Assembly: GCF_002993285.1 (NCBI RefSeq)
Contig: NZ_CP027433.1
Location: 1,364,001 to 1,428,000, forward strand
Direction of reading: 5' to 3'
Origin: Gordonia iterans
GTDB taxonomy: Bacteria > Actinomycetota > Actinomycetes > Mycobacteriales > Mycobacteriaceae
DNA length: 64,000 nt
The position numbers were made by a program, and so were the translations under genes. The notes under the pieces are model-generated. The model searched no databases and was not told where the DNA came from. It saw only the letters and a list, made by a program, of their open reading frames with translations. Below, one piece after another: positions 53,604-64,000 of this stretch; position 1 is the first letter of the stretch; every line of letters begins with the position of its first letter.

Positions 53604-54517
53604 GCCTCAACGAAGGTCGACGACCGAAGTCGTCGACGGGACCCGACGATCTAGAAGCTGGCACCCTGGCGTGGGGCAAGCCTCAACGAAGGTCGACGAC
53701 CGAAGTCGTCGACGGCACCAGCCGACATAGCGCGCTTCACAAGGCGCACCGTAAGCCTCAACGAAGGTCGACGACCGAAGTCGTCGACGGCCCACGTCTC
53801 CCCCACCACAGGTTTTTCGCTAAAGGGAGGCCTCAACGAAGGTCGACGACCGAAGTCGTCGACGGGACGCCATCAGATCGGAGACGTCCTCCCACGAGGC
53901 CTCAACGAAGGTCGACGACCGAAGTCGTCGACGGTCCTCGTACTTGCGTTTCCGCTCGGCCTGCAACTTCTCGCCTCAACGAAGGTCGACGACCGAAGTC
54001 GTCGACGGGCGCTGGAAAGTCCGCAGCGTGACGCCCTCCTCGAAGCCTCAACGAAGGTCGACGACCGAAGTCGTCGACGGGTCGGTGCAGCCGGCGATCT
54101 CGCATGCCTTCTGCGGCCCGCCTCAACGAAGGTCGACGACCGAAGTCGTCGACGGATGATTGGCACGTCTCGCCGCAGTACGTACGTCAGGCCTCAACGA
54201 AGGTCGACGACCGAAGTCGTCGACGGCTTCCGGAGGAGCCGTACACCATCAGGTTGAGGGCCTCAACGAAGGTCGACGACCGAAGTCGTCGACGGGAGGT
54301 GCCGCGCAGGGTGGCGACCAGCCGGCCCGTATCCGCCTCAACGAAGGTCGACGACCGAAGTCGTCGACGGACAGGCCGGAAGGAGTCATCCGCGGCACGC
54401 TCCGCCTCGCCTCAACGAAGGTCGACGACCGAAGTCGTCGACGGGCGCGAAGTTGTCGTGCGCTGTGAGGTGGATGTTCTGGCCTCAACGAAGGTCGACG
54501 ACCGAAGTCGTCGACGG

Positions 54518-54559
54518 ACGGAAATGCCCACCCGTAGGCGCAGACGGCATATAGCGGGC
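54518..54559 (+). repeat. duplicated spacer, first copy (42 bp)
   Basis: This spacer, starting ACGGAAATGCCCACCCG, is identical over all 42 bp to the next spacer at 54596-54637. At 42 bp they are the longest spacers I measured. Confidence 0.95.
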
Positions 54560-54595
54560 GCCTCAACGAAGGTCGACGACCGAAGTCGTCGACGG

Positions 54596-54637
54596 ACGGA
54601 AATGCCCACCCGTAGGCGCAGACGGCATATAGCGGGC
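54596..54637 (+). repeat. duplicated spacer, second copy (42 bp)
   Basis: Exact copy of 54518-54559, separated by one repeat. A repeat-spacer unit duplication by recombination or slippage is the simplest cause; independent capture of the same 42 bp is less likely. Confidence 0.95.
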
Positions 54638-57600
54638 GCCTCAACGAAGGTCGACGACCGAAGTCGTCGACGGATGACGGGGCGTTCACGCTTAGGCGCT
54701 TTCGCCTGGCCTCAACGAAGGTCGACGACCGAAGTCGTCGACGGGGCACCACACAGCTATCGCACGCCCCGACTCAGCCGTGCCTCAACGAAGGTCGACG
54801 ACCGAAGTCGTCGACGGCAGGCCGCTAGTGGTGCGCTAGTGTGGGTATTACCAAGCCTCAACGAAGGTCGACGACCGAAGTCGTCGACGGAAGCTCTGCC
54901 AATGTCTCCGCAGTAAGCGGCATACGGCCTCAACGAAGGTCGACGACCGAAGTCGTCGACGGCCTCCCCTGCACTGAACCGGATCGGCTCAGTGCCGCCC
55001 GCCTCAACGAAGGTCGACGACCGAAGTCGTCGACGGACGACGAGGACTCGTGCGGCCTGCTCCTCGGAGACGAGCCTCAACGAAGGTCGACGACCGAAGT
55101 CGTCGACGGCTGTCGGACGCCCGCGACGACGAGACCGGTGCCCGGCCTCAACGAAGGTCGACGACCGAAGTCGTCGACGGGTAAGCGGCGTACGGTATCC
55201 GCTGATCGAGTAATCGCCTCAACGAAGGTCGACGACCGAAGTCGTCGACGGCTGGGCTACGCGATATGCCTGGCAAGCGGTCCCCTACTTGCCTCAACGA
55301 AGGTCGACGACCGAAGTCGTCGACGGCCTCCAACGCCCGCCGAGTCTCATCATGGACCAGCCCGCCTCAACTAAGGTCGACGACCGAAGTCGTCGACGGA
55401 CCCGCGATGAGCACGGCACGGTGATCATGGAGACCTTGCCTCAACGAAGGTCGACGACCGAAGTCGTCGACGGCGCCGAATTGCTTGGCGTGCCGCACAG
55501 TGAAATTGCCGAGCCTCAACGAAGGTCGACGACCGAAGTCGTCGACGGCCGCACCTCATGGTGGGCGTATCCGTGCTCACCCTCCAGGCCTCAACGAAGG
55601 TCGACGACCGAAGTCGTCGACGGTACTACGTAAGTAATGACCTTGCGTACGACGTTATGCCTCAACGAAGGTCGACGACCGAAGTCGTCGACGGGCGTAG
55701 TCTTCCAAGAATCGGGCGACCGGTACCTCATGGCCTCAACGAAGGTCGACGACCGAAGTCGTCGACGGGCGAATGTGGGGAGCGGGCCGATGAACGAGTT
55801 CGGCCTCAACGAAGGTCGACGACCGAAGTCGTCGACGGACCTACGGCGATGACGTTCTAGGAATGGACCTTACCGGAGCCTCAACGAAGGTCGACGACCG
55901 AAGTCGTCGACGGTTGACCAGTCCTGGTGTCAGGTCGGGATACTTTTGGCCTCAACGAAGGTCGACGACCGAAGTCGTCGACGGCGGCCTGAGATTGTCC
56001 TGAAAGCACGTGAGACTCAATGACGCCTCAACGAAGGTCGACGACCGAAGTCGTCGACGGCACCCACACCTACCGACTCACCCCCGGCGAGTACGGGCCT
56101 CAACGAAGGTCGACGACCGAAGTCGTCGACGGCCTGTACACCACGGGGCCGAGACTATGAACCCCGCCCCTGCCTCAACGAAGGTCGACGACCGAAGTCG
56201 TCGACGGTCACGACGTCATCGGACGGCGAGACGGTGTGGTTCCCGGCCTCAACGAAGGTCGACGACCGAAGTCGTCGACGGGAGCAGTTCGCGGCGTCGG
56301 TTGAGTTTGGAGGGTTCACGCCTCAACGAAGGTCGACGACCGAAGTCGTCGACGGCTGGAAGCCGAGGCGGGTGAGACCCGATGAGCATTCGCCTCAACG
56401 AAGGTCGACGACCGAAGTCGTCGACGGGGTAGGCTACCGGCCGCCGGAGCTTCGCGGACAGGAGCGCCTCAACGAAGGTCGACGACCGAAGTCGTCGACG
56501 GACCACCCCGTCCGCGTCATCCCCCTCGCGTGTTTCGCCTCAACGAAGGTCGACGACCGAAGTCGTCGACGGCGCTATCGGAGTGCTCACGGTTACCCCG
56601 CGAGGTGAGAGCCTCAACGAAGGTCGACGACCGAAGTCGTCGACGGTCGAATGCGTCCGGGCAGATGGGCGGCGTTTTTCTGCTGCCTCAACGAAGGTCG
56701 ACGACCGAAGTCGTCGACGGTCAGCGCTATCGTAGACGCGTACGATCAGTGGGCGGGGGAGCCTCAACGAAGGTCGACGACCGAAGTCGTCGACGGTGAG
56801 CCGCATGGGACGGCTGTATGACGACACGTTCATGCCTCAACGAAGGTCGACGACCGAAGTCGTCGACGGCGCTCACGCCACCGATTCCGGAGCCGAGTCA
56901 TCCGGTCGCCTCAACGAAGGTCGACGACCGAAGTCGTCGACGGCGGATGGCTCACCGACGACGGCCACATCTGCCCCGTCTGGCCTCAACGAAGGTCGAC
57001 GACCGAAGTCGTCGACGGGGGTGTTGAAGCCGGGCGGCCATATGGCCGTGTTCGCCGGGCCTCAACGAAGGTCGACGACCGAAGTCGTCGACGGGGCTTC
57101 CGTAATTGATCTGACGACCGCTCCATATCAAGCCTCAACGAAGGTCGACGACCGAAGTCGTCGACGGCACCCAGCGCGCCGCAATCTGGGCTGACACCGG
57201 TCTCGGCCTCAACGAAGGTCGACGACCGAAGTCGTCGACGGCCTTGTCAACGATCTAATCGGGATCATTGAGACGCCTCAACGAAGGTCGACGACCGAAG
57301 TCGTCGACGGTTCCGTCGGCGGCGCTAGCAGGTTCTTCCCGGTGTTCAAGCCTCAACGAAGGTCGACGACCGAAGTCGTCGACGGCGGGTGCGGCCCCGA
57401 GAAGCGTCTCGCGATCAGCGGATGCCTCAACGAAGGTCGACGACCGAAGTCGTCGACGGACACTCTGCCTTCGCCCTCGACGAGCTCGATGTCGCCTCAA
57501 CGAAGGTCGACGACCGAAGTCGTCGACGGGCTCCAAACGCTCCGGCTCCATACCGGCCTGTTGGCCTCAACGAAGGTCGACGACCGAAGTCGTCGACGGT

Positions 57601-60600
57601 GGATGCTGCTGCGACGTCGGCGGGTGACGCGGCGGCGGCGCCTCAACGAAGGTCGACGACCGAAGTCGTCGACGGCACGCTGGAACTGGAGCGGGAGCTG
57701 CGCACCGTGCCTCAACGAAGGTCGACGACCGAAGTCGTCGACGGCCCAACGCATTCAGCGCCGCCGGGTCAAGGGATGGCGCCTCAACGAAGGTCGACGA
57801 CCGAAGTCGTCGACGGCGCCCTCGGTGTTGCCTGGCGGTGTTGCCTACAGCCGATTGCCTCAACGAAGGTCGACGACCGAAGTCGTCGACGGGGCGTCGC
57901 CAGGGGCCTCAGCACGCTCTCGGCTTTCAGGCCTCAACGAAGGTCGACGACCGAAGTCGTCGACGGGCGGGGCGATCTCCGATGAGCGTGCGTGTCGACC
58001 GGCCTCAACGAAGGTCGACGACCGAAGTCGTCGACGGCCGGCGAGCCGTTCGCGCTCGTCTCCGGCCTCGCCGTCCCGCCTCAACGAAGGTCGACGACCG
58101 AAGTCGTCGACGGCGGGCCGGTCGACCCGACCCTGCGGTGGCCGCACCCGATGCCTCAACGAAGGTCGACGACCGAAGTCGTCGACGGCCACACCGACAC
58201 GGTCACCGACCGCCGGGATCGCGCCTCAACGAAGGTCGACGACCGAAGTCGTCGACGGAGAGCGCCGCGCAAGGGGGAGGCCCCAGTGCGAGCGCGCCTC
58301 AACGAAGGTCGACGACCGAAGTCGTCGACGGCAGCGCGTTCATCGCCAAGGATGGAGCGTTGTTGTAGGCGCCTCAACGAAGGTCGACGACCGAAGTCGT
58401 CGACGGAGGCATGGCCGACAGTGCGGTGCGTAGTTTCCGTGTGCCTCAACGAAGGTCGACGACCGAAGTCGTCGACGGGTGCGCACCGAGGCGCAGGAGT
58501 CCCTGCCCCCGAACGAGCCTCAACGAAGGTCGACGACCGAAGTCGTCGACGGACCACCACCCTTGACGTGCGTTACGCCGAACCGCTCGAAGCCTCAACG
58601 AAGGTCGACGACCGAAGTCGTCGACGGAGCGACATCACTGAACTGGTCGCGATCACCCTAGCCGTGCCTCAACGAAGGTCGACGACCGAAGTCGTCGACG
58701 GGTGTGCTTGCTGCGGCCTGCGCTGTCGATGGTCCAGGTGCCTCAACGAAGGTCGACGACCGAAGTCGTCGACGGTCCCGCATCGCCTTCACGATCTGGC
58801 GGGCCGCCGACGTGCCTCAACGAAGGTCGACGACCGAAGTCGTCGACGGGGGGCGTTCGACAGGTCCCGGTCGTTGGAGCTGTACTGGCCTCAACGAAGG
58901 TCGACGACCGAAGTCGTCGACGGCCTCCGGCTCGGCCCCGCGGCCGATGAAGAATGCGGCGGCCTCAACGAAGGTCGACGACCGAAGTCGTCGACGGATC
59001 GGCTGGGCCGGGAACGAGGACGTGTCGACCTCGGGGCCTCAACGAAGGTCGACGACCGAAGTCGTCGACGGCCCAATCCGTCTTCGGGGTGAGCTTGATC
59101 TGCTTGTCCAGGCCTCAACGAAGGTCGACGACCGAAGTCGTCGACGGCTCAAGCACCTCGACCAGGACCGGTTGACGAAGGCCGCGCCTCAACGAAGGTC
59201 GACGACCGAAGTCGTCGACGGTCTGCGAAAGAAGCTCACCCTCGGGGCAGGCTATCTCGCCTCAACGAAGGTCGACGACCGAAGTCGTCGACGGTTCGCC
59301 GCCGAAACAGCAGTACCCGCCGCCGACACCGCCGCCTCAACGAAGGTCGACGACCGAAGTCGTCGACGGCAGACACGGTGCGAGCAGGTTGCACCGCACT
59401 ATCAGCCGCCTCAACGAAGGTCGACGACCGAAGTCGTCGACGGCAGTATGAATCTGCCCTGGCCAACGGGTGTGACATCTGCCTCAACGAAGGTCGACGA
59501 CCGAAGTCGTCGACGGTGCTGGATCCATGCGGAGACGGCATGCTCGGTGATCGCCTCAACGAAGGTCGACGACCGAAGTCGTCGACGGATCTGCGTCGTC
59601 GTCGCCGAGAGACCGACCCGCGCACTGCGCCTCAACGAAGGTCGACGACCGAAGTCGTCGACGGTTTAAGGGTGGTAAGCAGCAATCCCTGGATGGTCGC
59701 CTCAACGAAGGTCGACGACCGAAGTCGTCGACGGCGGATTGACTGGAACGTCGCCGCGTTCAAGGCGATCAGGCCTCAACGAAGGTCGACGACCGAAGTC
59801 GTCGACGGATGTACGCCACCGAGCACGTCGCCCAGTTGCCCGTCTGGCCTCAACGAAGGTCGACGACCGAAGTCGTCGACGGTAGTGCCGGTAATGAAGA
59901 TCCTCGAAGACTCGTTCTCGCCTCAACGAAGGTCGACGACCGAAGTCGTCGACGGCACGGCCACATGAGTCCGCAGGCCACGCACTGGGTCTGGCCTCAA
60001 CGAAGGTCGACGACCGAAGTCGTCGACGGGATCAGCCACGGCTCGCCATTCGTCACGCCGAAGCGGCCTCAACGAAGGTCGACGACCGAAGTCGTCGACG
60101 GCCTTGCCGAGGTCTGGTTCGTCGGCGAGCGACGAGTGGACGCCTCAACGAAGGTCGACGACCGAAGTCGTCGACGGTCGCGTGATCAGCGGCAGCGAGC
60201 ACTGTTGGGGGGCCTGCCTCAACGAAGGTCGACGACCGAAGTCGTCGACGGTCCGGGTACGCCGGTGACACCCGAGACGCAATCGCGCCTCAACGAAGGT
60301 CGACGACCGAAGTCGTCGACGGTTGTGGCGACCGGTGCATGGCGATTCGGTGTCGGCGGCCAGCCTCAACGAAGGTCGACGACCGAAGTCGTCGACGGGT
60401 GCGTCGAAGAACGACAACGGGAACTACATCGAGGAGCCTCAACGAAGGTCGACGACCGAAGTCGTCGACGGGTGCCGTCCTCGTTGTCCTCGATCTCGGG
60501 TTCAACGCCTCAACGAAGGTCGACGACCGAAGTCGTCGACGGGGGTCAACATCCGTTCGTGGTGTCGGGGTTCGCGCCTCAACGAAGGTCGACGACCGAA

Positions 60601-61553
60601 GTCGTCGACGGCCTCGACCAGACGGAGGCTCGCTCGGTCACTTCCCCTGAGCCTCAACGAAGGTCGACGACCGAAGTCGTCGACGGCTGCTGACCTGCCT
60701 GATCTCGGGCGGATCCCAGAGGCCTCAACGAAGGTCGACGACCGAAGTCGTCGACGGATCCCGTGCCGCCTGCGCCTGAGCCACCACCGCCGGGTCGCCT
60801 CAACGAAGGTCGACGACCGAAGTCGTCGACGGTTGCCTCGCTTCAATTCTGGTGGCGAGTTGGACGGCCTCAACGAAGGTCGACGACCGAAGTCGTCGAC
60901 GGGCCGCCGGAACCCGCCTGTCCAGGACGCGCTCCAGCAGTCGCCTCAACGAAGGTCGACGACCGAAGTCGTCGACGGTTCGGTGCTGGTCATACTGCGT
61001 TCTCTCTCAGCCTCAACGAAGGTCGACGACCGAAGTCGTCGACGGCTTGCTGGCGAGGTGCCCGAGGTCGGCGGCGATGCCTCAACGAAGGTCGACGACC
61101 GAAGTCGTCGACGGTCTAGCTTGGCTTGCAGCTGCTCGACGTGCCGGGCCGTGCCTCAACGAAGGTCGACGACCGAAGTCGTCGACGGGCTTTCCGTGCT
61201 TGGTGATGATGGTCCGCTCCCCCTTGCCTCAACGAAGGTCGACGACCGAAGTCGTCGACGGGCCCGCGATCCCCGTCGTCATCACCGGCTTGGCGCTGCC
61301 TCAACGAAGGTCGACGACCGAAGTCGTCGACGGGCCCGTACGTCGTCTATCTGGACGGTGACCTCACGGGGGCCTCAACGAAGGTCGACGACCGAAGTCG
61401 TCGACGGAGGCGTGCACCTTGACCGGCCAACGCTCGGATGATGTGGCCTCAACGAAGGTCGACGACCGAAGTCGTCGACGGGCGAGGTACCCCCAGGGAT
61501 TGTGCATGCGGTGAAAGGCCTCAACGAAGGTCGACGACCGAAGTCGTCGACGG

Positions 61554-61609
61554 AGCCCCTCGATTCTATACTCCGTGACCTGCGGAGACCACGTTGACTG
61601 CGAGGGGCT
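61554..61609 (+). terminator. structured flank after the last repeat
   Basis: AGCCCCTCG (61554-61562) and CGAGGGGCT (61601-61609) pair across 38 nt that include a small CTCCG/CGGAG hairpin (61571-61587). Its position directly after the last repeat suggests termination of the crRNA precursor. Confidence 0.5.
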
Positions 61610-62036
61610 TCCTCGACACACTGAGCGGTGCGGCCCTCTGGCGGACTGGTCAATCTCTGCGGAGCTCTCATCAGTGCAGATGTGCCGCGAGACGTGGCCC
61701 GGTTGGGGTGGGTGTGGTGACCTCTCGCGTCGTGTCGAGAGCTGCGCAGTCTTTCAACACCGTTCAGTCATTGACTGAGACCGGTGTAGCTCGGCGGTCC
61801 GGATCGCTGGTGCCAGATGGCGTGGTTGGCTCGCTCGCGTGCCTCTTGGTGTACTTGCGTTCGACGACACGCGGCATGCTCCGGGTGCGTCTGCGCGGGT
61901 TGAGACGGGCAGCGAGGTGACGGAGAACGGTGTGCCAGCTGCGCTCGCAGGCTTCAGGGAGTTGTCAGGCACGAAGTCGCCCTAGCTGGTTCGAGGCGCA
62001 GCGTCGCGTCGAGAGGGTGCAGAATGCATGCATCGT
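61610..62036. other. non-coding stretch between CRISPR flank and toxin-antitoxin pair
   Basis: Some 430 bp without a convincing gene. An open frame at 61594-61920 has poor codon use and no homology that I recognise. A palindromic ATGCATGCAT lies at 62024-62033, just before the antitoxin operator. Confidence 0.5.
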
Positions 62037-62049
62037 GGCTATTCTAGCC
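62037..62049. promoter_or_regulatory. antitoxin operator / -10 overlap
   Basis: GGCTA and TAGCC flank TTC three bases before the antitoxin start. TATTCT inside it can act as -10, so antitoxin binding would block RNA polymerase. The very short leader is consistent with a nearly leaderless transcript. Confidence 0.55.
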
Positions 62050-62051
62050 GT

Positions 62052-62294
62052 ATGAGCAGGGTGATCCAGGTTCGCGGGCTTGCGGACGAGACGCACGACG
62101 CGCTGGTGCGCGCGGCGGGGGCGCGGGGAATGTCGCTCTCGCAGTACTTGCGGGGTGAGCTCGAGGCCATCGCCCGGCGAGCGGAGGTGAGCAGACGCAA
62201 CCTCGAGGTGGTGCGAGTAACCCAGTCCGCGGTCGGAACCACGGTCAGTCGCGACGACATCTTGTCCGCTCTGACAGCAGGCCGGCGCGAGTGA
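62052..62294 (+). CDS. vapB: FitA/VapB-type ribbon-helix-helix antitoxin
   Basis: An 80-residue antitoxin with an N-terminal Arc-like RHH (SRVIQVRGLADETHDALVRA, GMSLSQYLRGELEAIA). A C-terminal tail (RDDILSALTAGRRE) would wrap the toxin active site. The ATG at 62052 is preferred over a start at 62028, which lies upstream of the operator. It overlaps the toxin's GTG start by four bases, the usual antitoxin-first coupling. Confidence 0.88.
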   Translation: MSRVIQVRGLADETHDALVRAAGARGMSLSQYLRGELEAIARRAEVSRRNLEVVRVTQSAVGTTVSRDDILSALTAGRRE

Positions 62295-62671
62295 AGGTCG
62301 TCGATGCAGGCGTCATTGTCGAATTGCTCCTGGGCGGCCTTTCCCCGGATGCCCTCGGAATCAACGAACTCGCCGTTCCGCACCTGATCGACTGCGAGGT
62401 GCTCAGCGTGCTGCGGACGTTGGAGCGTCGGCAACGGATCACTGCGCTACAGGCCGACTATGCCGAACGCGGATTCACAGCGATGTCGCTGACGAGGTAT
62501 CCGATGGACTGGTTGCGGTCACGAATCTGGGAACTACGTCACAATCTGTCTGCGTACGATGCCGCTTACGTGGCCCTGGCAGAGTTTCTCGATGCAGGGT
62601 CGCTGCTGACGACCGACGCGCGGCTCGCACGTGCTCCAGGCGTTCGGTGTGGTGTCGAGCTCCTGTCGTGA
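62291..62671 (+). CDS. vapC: VapC-family PIN-domain toxin ribonuclease
   Basis: A 126-residue PIN nuclease. Acidic residues for Mg2+ are Asp5 (VVDAGVIVELL), Glu36 (IDCEVLSVLR), Asp90 (SAYDAAYVALA) and Asp109 (LLTTDARL). VapC toxins cleave tRNA or rRNA when released from VapB. It starts with GTG 62291. The pair sits 0.7 kb past the CRISPR array, where it may stabilise the island; that link is inference. Confidence 0.9.
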   Translation: MKVVDAGVIVELLLGGLSPDALGINELAVPHLIDCEVLSVLRTLERRQRITALQADYAERGFTAMSLTRYPMDWLRSRIWELRHNLSAYDAAYVALAEFLDAGSLLTTDARLARAPGVRCGVELLS

Positions 62672-62722
62672 CATCGTCGCTTGCGTGGGGCGGTGCGGGG
62701 TGCAGTGCGGGCGGGGACGACG

Positions 62723-64000
62723 ATGACTGGCAGCGAACCGGTGCGAGGCGTGCTTGCCTGCGACGGTGCGCACGTACAGTGCCACGAGTGCGGCGACTGG
62801 TACCGGTCGCTGACCACTCACATCCGGCTCGCGCACGGCATGTCCGACGACGAGTACCGCTACGAGTGGGATCTTCCGGCGGCGACCAGGCTCGCCAGCG
62901 ACGACGTCCGGAACACGGCTCGGGCCAACGCGATGCAGCGTGTCGATCGGGCTGGCCCGCTGGCGGTCCCGCGCTTCCTTCCCGGCACCTACGTCGAGGG
63001 CGGGGCGGTGGCCGCCGAGTACGATGACCGGGCGCGGAGGCTCTGGACGGAGCGGCTGCAAGCTGCCGGGTGGGCGTCGTGGGAGGCGGCGGTGGACTGG
63101 GCGGTGGAGCACGACAAGACGTGGTCCGACATCGCCGCGAGACTGGGCATCACCCATCAGCAGGCGAGGACGGTGGGCATGGCCCACGGCGTGGTGCTTC
63201 CCCCGTTGTGGCAGCGGATGGTCGTCGTCGCACGGGACCATGTCGACAGGTACGGCACGCTGCTGAATACGACGGGGCGGTTGTCGGCGTGGCTGAGCCG
63301 GACGCGGCACGAGTCGAAGACCAAACGCTTGCCACGGCGTGCGGTAGCTGCGCTCGACCGGCTCGACCCCGACTGGCGGCTCGATCGCGAAGCGCGTCGT
63401 GGGGCGATGCGGCGACGCAAGGTCGCCAACGGACACCAGGTGTCCTCGTTCCGCACGTTCGACGCTCAGGTGCGCGCAGCGGGCTTCGAGGGGGCGGCCG
63501 GGCTGTTGCGGCACGGCATCGTCGAGCATCTGGGGCCGTCGGAGCTCGGCGACCTGGTCGGGGTGCGCGGCGATTCGTTGCTGAAACGCATGACCGTCGG
63601 TAATCCGGAGAACCCGTTCGATGCGACAGAAGAACTGTGCAGCAGCGTCTTCGGCATGCTCGACGACGACGGCTCGCGTGTGCAGTGCCATGAGTGCGGG
63701 CTGTGGTTCGGGGTGCTCTATCGCCACCTGACCTGGCACACCGGCGACGACGGCGGTCCGCTGAGCGCGGAGGCGTACCGGAAGCGACACGGTCTGCCGG
63801 CGGATCTGCCGCTGCGGAGCGACGGCGCCCCCGAGACGCTGTCCGGCCAATGGGATGCGCACCTGCAGGAGGCGGGGTTCGCGTCGTGGGAGGACGCCCT
63901 CGCGGCGATGGCGCAGGACCATCTCGGTCTTTCCGAACTGGGCGAGCGGCTCGGTGTGCGCGGTGACGCGCTGCCCGCCGTGCTCGCGAGAGAGGCGCCC
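62723..64000 (+). CDS. modular DNA-binding protein with two MucR-like zinc fingers (partial)
   Basis: At least 426 residues, open to the window edge. Zinc finger 1: Cys20-x2-Cys23-x9-His33-x4-His38, followed by GMSDDEYRYEWDLP, matching the MucR/Ros finger plus its downstream helix. Zinc finger 2: Cys322-x2-Cys325-x9-His335-x3-His339, then AYRKRHGLP. Between them are helix-turn-helix-like blocks (WASWEAAVDWAVEHDKTWSD, IAARLGI; then LGPSELGDLVGVRGDSLLK) and a helicase-associated-like segment, GRLSAWLSRTRHESKTKRLP then RRAVAALDRLDPDW. A further block repeats the first (FASWEDALAAMAQDHLGLSE). I know no family with this order. ATG 62723 follows a GGGGACGAC stretch. Confidence 0.75.
   Translation, partial: MTGSEPVRGVLACDGAHVQCHECGDWYRSLTTHIRLAHGMSDDEYRYEWDLPAATRLASDDVRNTARANAMQRVDRAGPLAVPRFLPGTYVEGGAVAAEYDDRARRLWTERLQAAGWASWEAAVDWAVEHDKTWSDIAARLGITHQQARTVGMAHGVVLPPLWQRMVVVARDHVDRYGTLLNTTGRLSAWLSRTRHESKTKRLPRRAVAALDRLDPDWRLDREARRGAMRRRKVANGHQVSSFRTFDAQVRAAGFEGAAGLLRHGIVEHLGPSELGDLVGVRGDSLLKRMTVGNPENPFDATEELCSSVFGMLDDDGSRVQCHECGLWFGVLYRHLTWHTGDDGGPLSAEAYRKRHGLPADLPLRSDGAPETLSGQWDAHLQEAGFASWEDALAAMAQDHLGLSELGERLGVRGDALPAVLAREAP

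Larger units (their letters stand above)
53604..61553 (+). CRISPR. type I-G CRISPR array, about 109 repeats of 36 bp
   Basis: The repeat is 36 bp, opening GCCTCAACGAAGG and closing with a 9-bp perfect dyad: arms GTCGACGAC and GTCGTCGAC around CGAA, then GG. I count 109 repeats and 108 spacers; mean period is 73.3 bp and spacers vary from 33 to 42 bp. Copies are essentially identical; one at 55364 has a G-to-T change at position 9. Two neighbouring spacers are identical. Uniform repeats to the far end mean there is no decayed tail. Apparent reading frames across the array are artefacts of the repeat. Confidence 0.99.

Noticed and set aside
53640-61520. Dozens of open reading frames on both strands across the array, rich in Ser-Thr-Lys-Val-Asp-Asp-Arg or Val-Asp-Asp-Phe-Gly-Arg repeats
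   Set aside because: They are translations of the 36-bp CRISPR repeat, which has no stop in several frames. There are no ribosome-binding sites and no protein-like sequence outside the repeat.
53604-61553. Self-targeting spacers against genes in this window
   Set aside because: I saw no obvious match by eye, but cannot do an exhaustive comparison, so no claim is made.
61594-61920. An open frame after the array
   Set aside because: Poor codon use, no domain, and it overlaps the structured flank; more likely non-coding.
62534-63922. A 460-codon minus-strand frame opposite the zinc-finger gene
   Set aside because: The plus-strand frame has clear zinc-finger motifs and a sensible start; the minus frame is its shadow.

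Overview
The window is high-GC actinobacterial DNA. Start codons are often GTG, genes overlap by 4 bp, and the gene order over about 4-27 kb (rplM-rpsI-glmM, glmS, an NAD(P)HX repair enzyme, alr, tsaE-tsaB-rimI-tsaD, groES, whiB, sigD-rsdA, guaB-guaB3, choD) closely follows Mycobacterium tuberculosis. I infer a mycolic-acid actinobacterium (order Mycobacteriales), most likely Gordonia or a close relative. Genus is inference; no rRNA gene is present.

Layout. 0-0.6 kb: the end of an IS3-type insertion sequence abutting the tail of a broken gene. 0.7-3.7 kb: a TetR regulator diverging from an MpaB/Lcp-type oxygenase, with a strong palindromic operator between them, then EthD-like and YceI-like genes. 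3.7-27 kb: the conserved core, covering ribosomal proteins, amino-sugar synthesis (glmM, glmS), three small coupled genes including a WXG-type protein, NAD(P)HX repair, D-alanine supply, the t6A tRNA-modification set, groES under a CIRCE element, WhiB3-like and SigD/RsdA regulators, two IMP-dehydrogenase-family genes, and a ChoD-like flavoprotein. 27-44.8 kb: accessory metabolism, including a broken MFS transporter, cysK-cysE, a biotin ECF transporter (bioY, bioM, bioN) carrying a VOC-fold gene, a MarR regulator, scrambled remains of an amide-utilisation locus, photolyase, a tRNA-like remnant, RidA and WYL regulators, a corrinoid ABC importer under a cobalamin riboswitch, an SOS-boxed HNH endonuclease, an HdeD-like membrane protein and a beta-lactamase-like serine hydrolase.

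45-61.6 kb: a complete type I-G (formerly I-U) CRISPR-Cas system. The operon is cas7 (csb1), cas5-cas6 fusion (csb2), cas3 with a C-terminal HD domain, a small cas8, cas4-cas1 fusion and cas2. It is followed after a 75-bp leader by a very long array, about 109 copies of a 36-bp repeat. Genes in the operon overlap or nearly touch, so one transcript probably supplies both interference and adaptation. 61.6-64 kb: a structured flank, a VapBC-type toxin-antitoxin pair, and the start of a large modular protein with two MucR-like zinc fingers that runs off the window.

The strongest items for follow-up are the array with its identical long neighbouring spacers, the modular zinc-finger protein beside the toxin-antitoxin pair, a short TA-flanked inverted-repeat element that supplies the stop codon of tsaD, an in-frame repeat expansion inside tsaB, the inverted amidase/binding-protein junction, and the tRNA-like inverted structure at 35.1-35.2 kb.
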